From Telluribacter sp035998675 (GTDB lineage Bacteria > Bacteroidota > Bacteroidia > Cytophagales > Spirosomataceae): a stretch of DNA of 64,000 nt. The stretch covers positions 744,001-808,000 of the forward strand of contig NZ_DASYHI010000020.1 in NCBI RefSeq assembly GCF_035998675.1. Reading direction: 5' to 3'. The notes under the pieces are model-generated. The model worked only from the letters and a program-made list of their open reading frames with translations, did no database searches and was not told the DNA's origin. Below, one piece after another: positions 61,933 through 64,000 of this stretch. The first letter of the stretch is position 1. Every line of letters starts with the position of its first letter. A program made the position numbers and the translations under genes.

Positions 61933-62979
61933 ATGACAACACGTGATATCATAGTAGTAGGTGCTTCTTCCGGAGGGGTACCTGCCTTAAAGGCTTTTGT
62001 AAATAATCTGCCCAAAGATTTCAAGGGCTCTGTTTTTATTGTGTTGCATATACCTACCTACACTGAATCAAGATTGCCCGAGATACTTTCCAACGCCGGA
62101 CCGCTGGAAGCGGTACATCCCGGGGATGGGGAAGAGATTGAGCCCGGAAAGATCTATATAGCCCGAAACGACCATCATTTATTACTTCAGGAGGGGAAGG
62201 TAATGGTTAAAAGAGGTCCGAAAGAAAACCGGTTCCGGCCTTCTATTGATGCGCTATTCCGTTCGGCGGCCTATGTATACAGCACACGCGTGGTGGGCAT
62301 CATTATGTCCGGTATCCTGAACGACGGGGCTTCGGGGCTCTGGACCATTAAAGAGATGGGAGGCCTGGCCATAGTTCAGTTACCCGACGATGCTGAACAG
62401 CCGCAGTTACCCATCAATGTACTTGAACTGGTTGAGGCCGATTATGTCCTGACAGCAGAAGATATGGGGCCACTGATTTCCGGCCTGATAAAAGAGCCGA
62501 TACCCGAAAAGTACAAATTTTCGGAGGAGGCGCTGAGAAGATTAAAAACGGAGGTAATCATCGCCACAAAGGACGATGCTTTTGAAATGGGAATTATGGA
62601 AATGGGGGAATTGACGCCTTTTACCTGTCCGGAATGCCACGGGGCGCTGGTCAGGCTGGTGGAAGGCAAAATAATACGGTTCAGGTGCCATACCGGCCAC
62701 GCCTATACCGCCAGCTCGTTACTGGCCGAGGTTTCCGAATCGGTGGAGAAGATGCTGTGGCAGTCGATGCGGGGGCTGGAAGAAATGAACATGCTGCTAA
62801 AAAACATCAGCGATCACTTTGCCGAGTTAGAGGACTCCGCTTCCGCTGCTTTGTTTCGTGAAAAGGCCGAGGAAAGTGGCGAGCGCGCCCGGGTTATTCA
62901 CGATTCGATCTTCAAACAGAACCATTACAGCGAGGACATACGCTTAGACAAGGATAAAAAAACCCATGATCATGATTAG
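61933..62979 (+). CDS. CheB-type methylesterase with C-terminal zinc-ribbon-like domain
   Basis: A 348-residue protein. The CheB methylesterase domain (1-190) has the Ser12-His39-Asp131 triad (GASSGG, VLHIP, GILNDGASG). There is no N-terminal receiver domain. Residues 231-256 hold CPEC and CHTGH (Cys232, Cys235, Cys252, His256), a probable zinc ribbon, followed by a helical tail. No chemotaxis genes are nearby, so it may act on a non-chemotaxis receptor or histidine kinase. Proteins of this build occur widely in Bacteroidota. Confidence 0.85.
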   Translation: MTTRDIIVVGASSGGVPALKAFVNNLPKDFKGSVFIVLHIPTYTESRLPEILSNAGPLEAVHPGDGEEIEPGKIYIARNDHHLLLQEGKVMVKRGPKENRFRPSIDALFRSAAYVYSTRVVGIIMSGILNDGASGLWTIKEMGGLAIVQLPDDAEQPQLPINVLELVEADYVLTAEDMGPLISGLIKEPIPEKYKFSEEALRRLKTEVIIATKDDAFEMGIMEMGELTPFTCPECHGALVRLVEGKIIRFRCHTGHAYTASSLLAEVSESVEKMLWQSMRGLEEMNMLLKNISDHFAELEDSASAALFREKAEESGERARVIHDSIFKQNHYSEDIRLDKDKKTHDHD

Positions 62980-63033
62980 GTACTTTCTTTTTGAAGGTAC
63001 TTAACCGGCCTTATCCTCCCTCATTGCCCCGCC

Positions 63034-63972
63034 TCAAGCGTAGGGCGAGCCCACATCATTCAATTTTATATCTGACTCTTCCTGTACCCGGGGCTGGCGT
63101 TCGGCCCGGATTTCCCGTCGCATTTGTTCGGTAGTCAGCCGGGAGCCGTCGTGGCTCCAGCCCGGCGGGCCGAATATATACCCCAGTGCGGCTTTGAACG
63201 AAGGCGCCCGGCCGACATCTTTCCCCATATCCAGCCACTCGTGCAGCGCAATCCGGAAGGGATTGTGGGTATCCAGGTTTTTGGTCAGGCCGTAGCGGGG
63301 GCGCTTTCCTTCTTCCTGAAATGTACCAAACAGCCGGTCCCAGATAATCAGGATTCCCGCGTGGTTTTTGTCGAGGTACTCCACATCGGAGCCGTGGTGT
63401 ACCCGGTGGTGCGAAGGCGTGTTAAAGATAAACTCAATGGGCCGGGGTAGTTTCTGGATAGTTTCGGTATGAATCCAGAACTGGTACAGCAGGCTGATGG
63501 ACATCATCAGCAGTATATCGACCGGGTTGAAGCCCAGCAGCGGCATCCAGAGGTAAAAAATAAAACTCCCCGACAGGTTGCCGGTCCAGGTCTGGCGCAG
63601 TGCCGTGCCCAGGTTATAGTACTGCGACGAATGGTGTACCACGTGCGAGGCCCAGAAGTACCTGACCCCGTGGCTGGTCCGGTGAAACCAGTAGTAGCTG
63701 AAGTCGTCGGCAAAAAAGAGAGCGACCCAGTACCACCACTGCGTGCGGTCCGGCTCAAAAAACCGAAACTGATAAAACAGCACAATAACCCCGAACACCA
63801 CCGCCTTGGACACAAAACCGGTTATGACATTGCCAATACCCATCGAAAGGCTGCTGACGGTATCTTTGGTCTGGTAGTGGTCCTGGTGGCGCTGGAGATG
63901 GCGCAGGTAAAAAACCTCCACTACAATGGACCCCACAAAAACCGGAATGGCGTAGAGAATAATGTCTTTCAT
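63034..63972 (-). CDS. Sterol desaturase/fatty acid hydroxylase family protein
   Basis: A 312-residue integral membrane di-iron oxygenase. The histidine boxes are HRTSH (97-101), HVVHH (110-114) and HHRVHH (188-193), with a further His at 168. Membrane segments lie at about 5-22, 52-70, 78-95 and 135-165. It should hydroxylate or desaturate a lipid; the substrate is not identifiable. The start at 63972 leaves 28 bp to the window edge. Confidence 0.9.
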   Translation of the reverse strand: MKDIILYAIPVFVGSIVVEVFYLRHLQRHQDHYQTKDTVSSLSMGIGNVITGFVSKAVVFGVIVLFYQFRFFEPDRTQWWYWVALFFADDFSYYWFHRTSHGVRYFWASHVVHHSSQYYNLGTALRQTWTGNLSGSFIFYLWMPLLGFNPVDILLMMSISLLYQFWIHTETIQKLPRPIEFIFNTPSHHRVHHGSDVEYLDKNHAGILIIWDRLFGTFQEEGKRPRYGLTKNLDTHNPFRIALHEWLDMGKDVGRAPSFKAALGYIFGPPGWSHDGSRLTTEQMRREIRAERQPRVQEESDIKLNDVGSPYA

Positions 63973-64000
63973 GGCTTTGTGTTTGGTATATAGCGCTTTA

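Noticed and set aside
1..64000. tRNA, rRNA, CRISPR arrays, insertion sequences, riboswitches
   Set aside because: Both strands of the gaps were read; no cloverleaf, spaced repeats, transposase frame or recognised riboswitch core was found. Small or divergent RNAs could be missed.

Overview
The window looks like a chromosomal segment of a Bacteroidota bacterium, most likely Cytophagales (Spirosomataceae/Dyadobacter-like). This is inferred from TAnnTTTG-type -7 boxes upstream of many genes, PorT-like outer-membrane barrels, families frequent in this phylum (DUF2911, DUF3050, DUF4126, DUF2243, GNAT-nitrilase fusion, GH30, GH88-like) and many small lipoproteins. No rRNA, tRNA, CRISPR array, phage or insertion sequence was seen. 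Coding is dense, mostly GC-rich, and punctuated by clear hairpin terminators between convergent genes.

Layout. 1-5.7 kb: end of a lipoprotein MsrB, a class A penicillin-binding protein, an MsbA-type ABC exporter and a DUF4126 membrane protein. 5.7-11.3 kb: AraC regulator followed by a sugar-catabolic run (GH88-like hydrolase, xylose-isomerase-like TIM barrel, Gfo/Idh/MocA oxidoreductase, SDR). 11.4-24.2 kb: mixed housekeeping and accessory genes (lipoprotein, DUF2911, methyltransferase, Tat-exported isomerase-like protein, polysaccharide-lyase-like lipoprotein, VOC and SRPBCC proteins, GlxA-type regulator, GH30 hydrolase, HD hydrolase, aldonolactone-oxidase-like flavoprotein, M23 peptidase). 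24.4-36.1 kb: two-subunit molybdenum hydroxylase, threonine aldolase, GNAT-nitrilase fusion, GDPD lipoprotein, twin small secreted proteins and leuS. 36.4-42.9 kb: surface proteins, including Asn-rich ones, MBL hydrolase, GtrA and thiolase. 43.2-52.0 kb: a seven-gene sulfate-assimilation and siroheme cluster (TSUP transporter, metZ-like, cysH, cysD, cysN, sulfite reductase, uroporphyrinogen-III methyltransferase). 52.5-64 kb: lipid A acyltransferase and heptosyltransferase-like GT9, an inserted UPF0175/DUF3368 toxin-antitoxin pair, N-carbamoylputrescine amidase, barrel protein, DUF3050, DUF4143 ATPase, MmcQ, DUF2243, phosphotransferase, CheB and sterol-desaturase family protein.

Points most worth a second look: (1) the toxin-antitoxin pair sits between two 57-bp copies of the 3' end of the GT9 gene, and all three differences between the copies are synonymous; (2) the sulfite reductase carries a C-terminal HEPN-like domain; (3) the TSUP transporter at the head of the sulfate cluster has an N-terminal segment resembling part of precorrin-2 dehydrogenase, without its glycine-rich half; (4) a 12-bp palindrome between the ATPase and MmcQ genes carries a -7 box in each arm, and two genes have a -7 box only 5 nt before ATG, suggesting leaderless transcripts. 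Identifications come from reading the sequence only; no database search was run.
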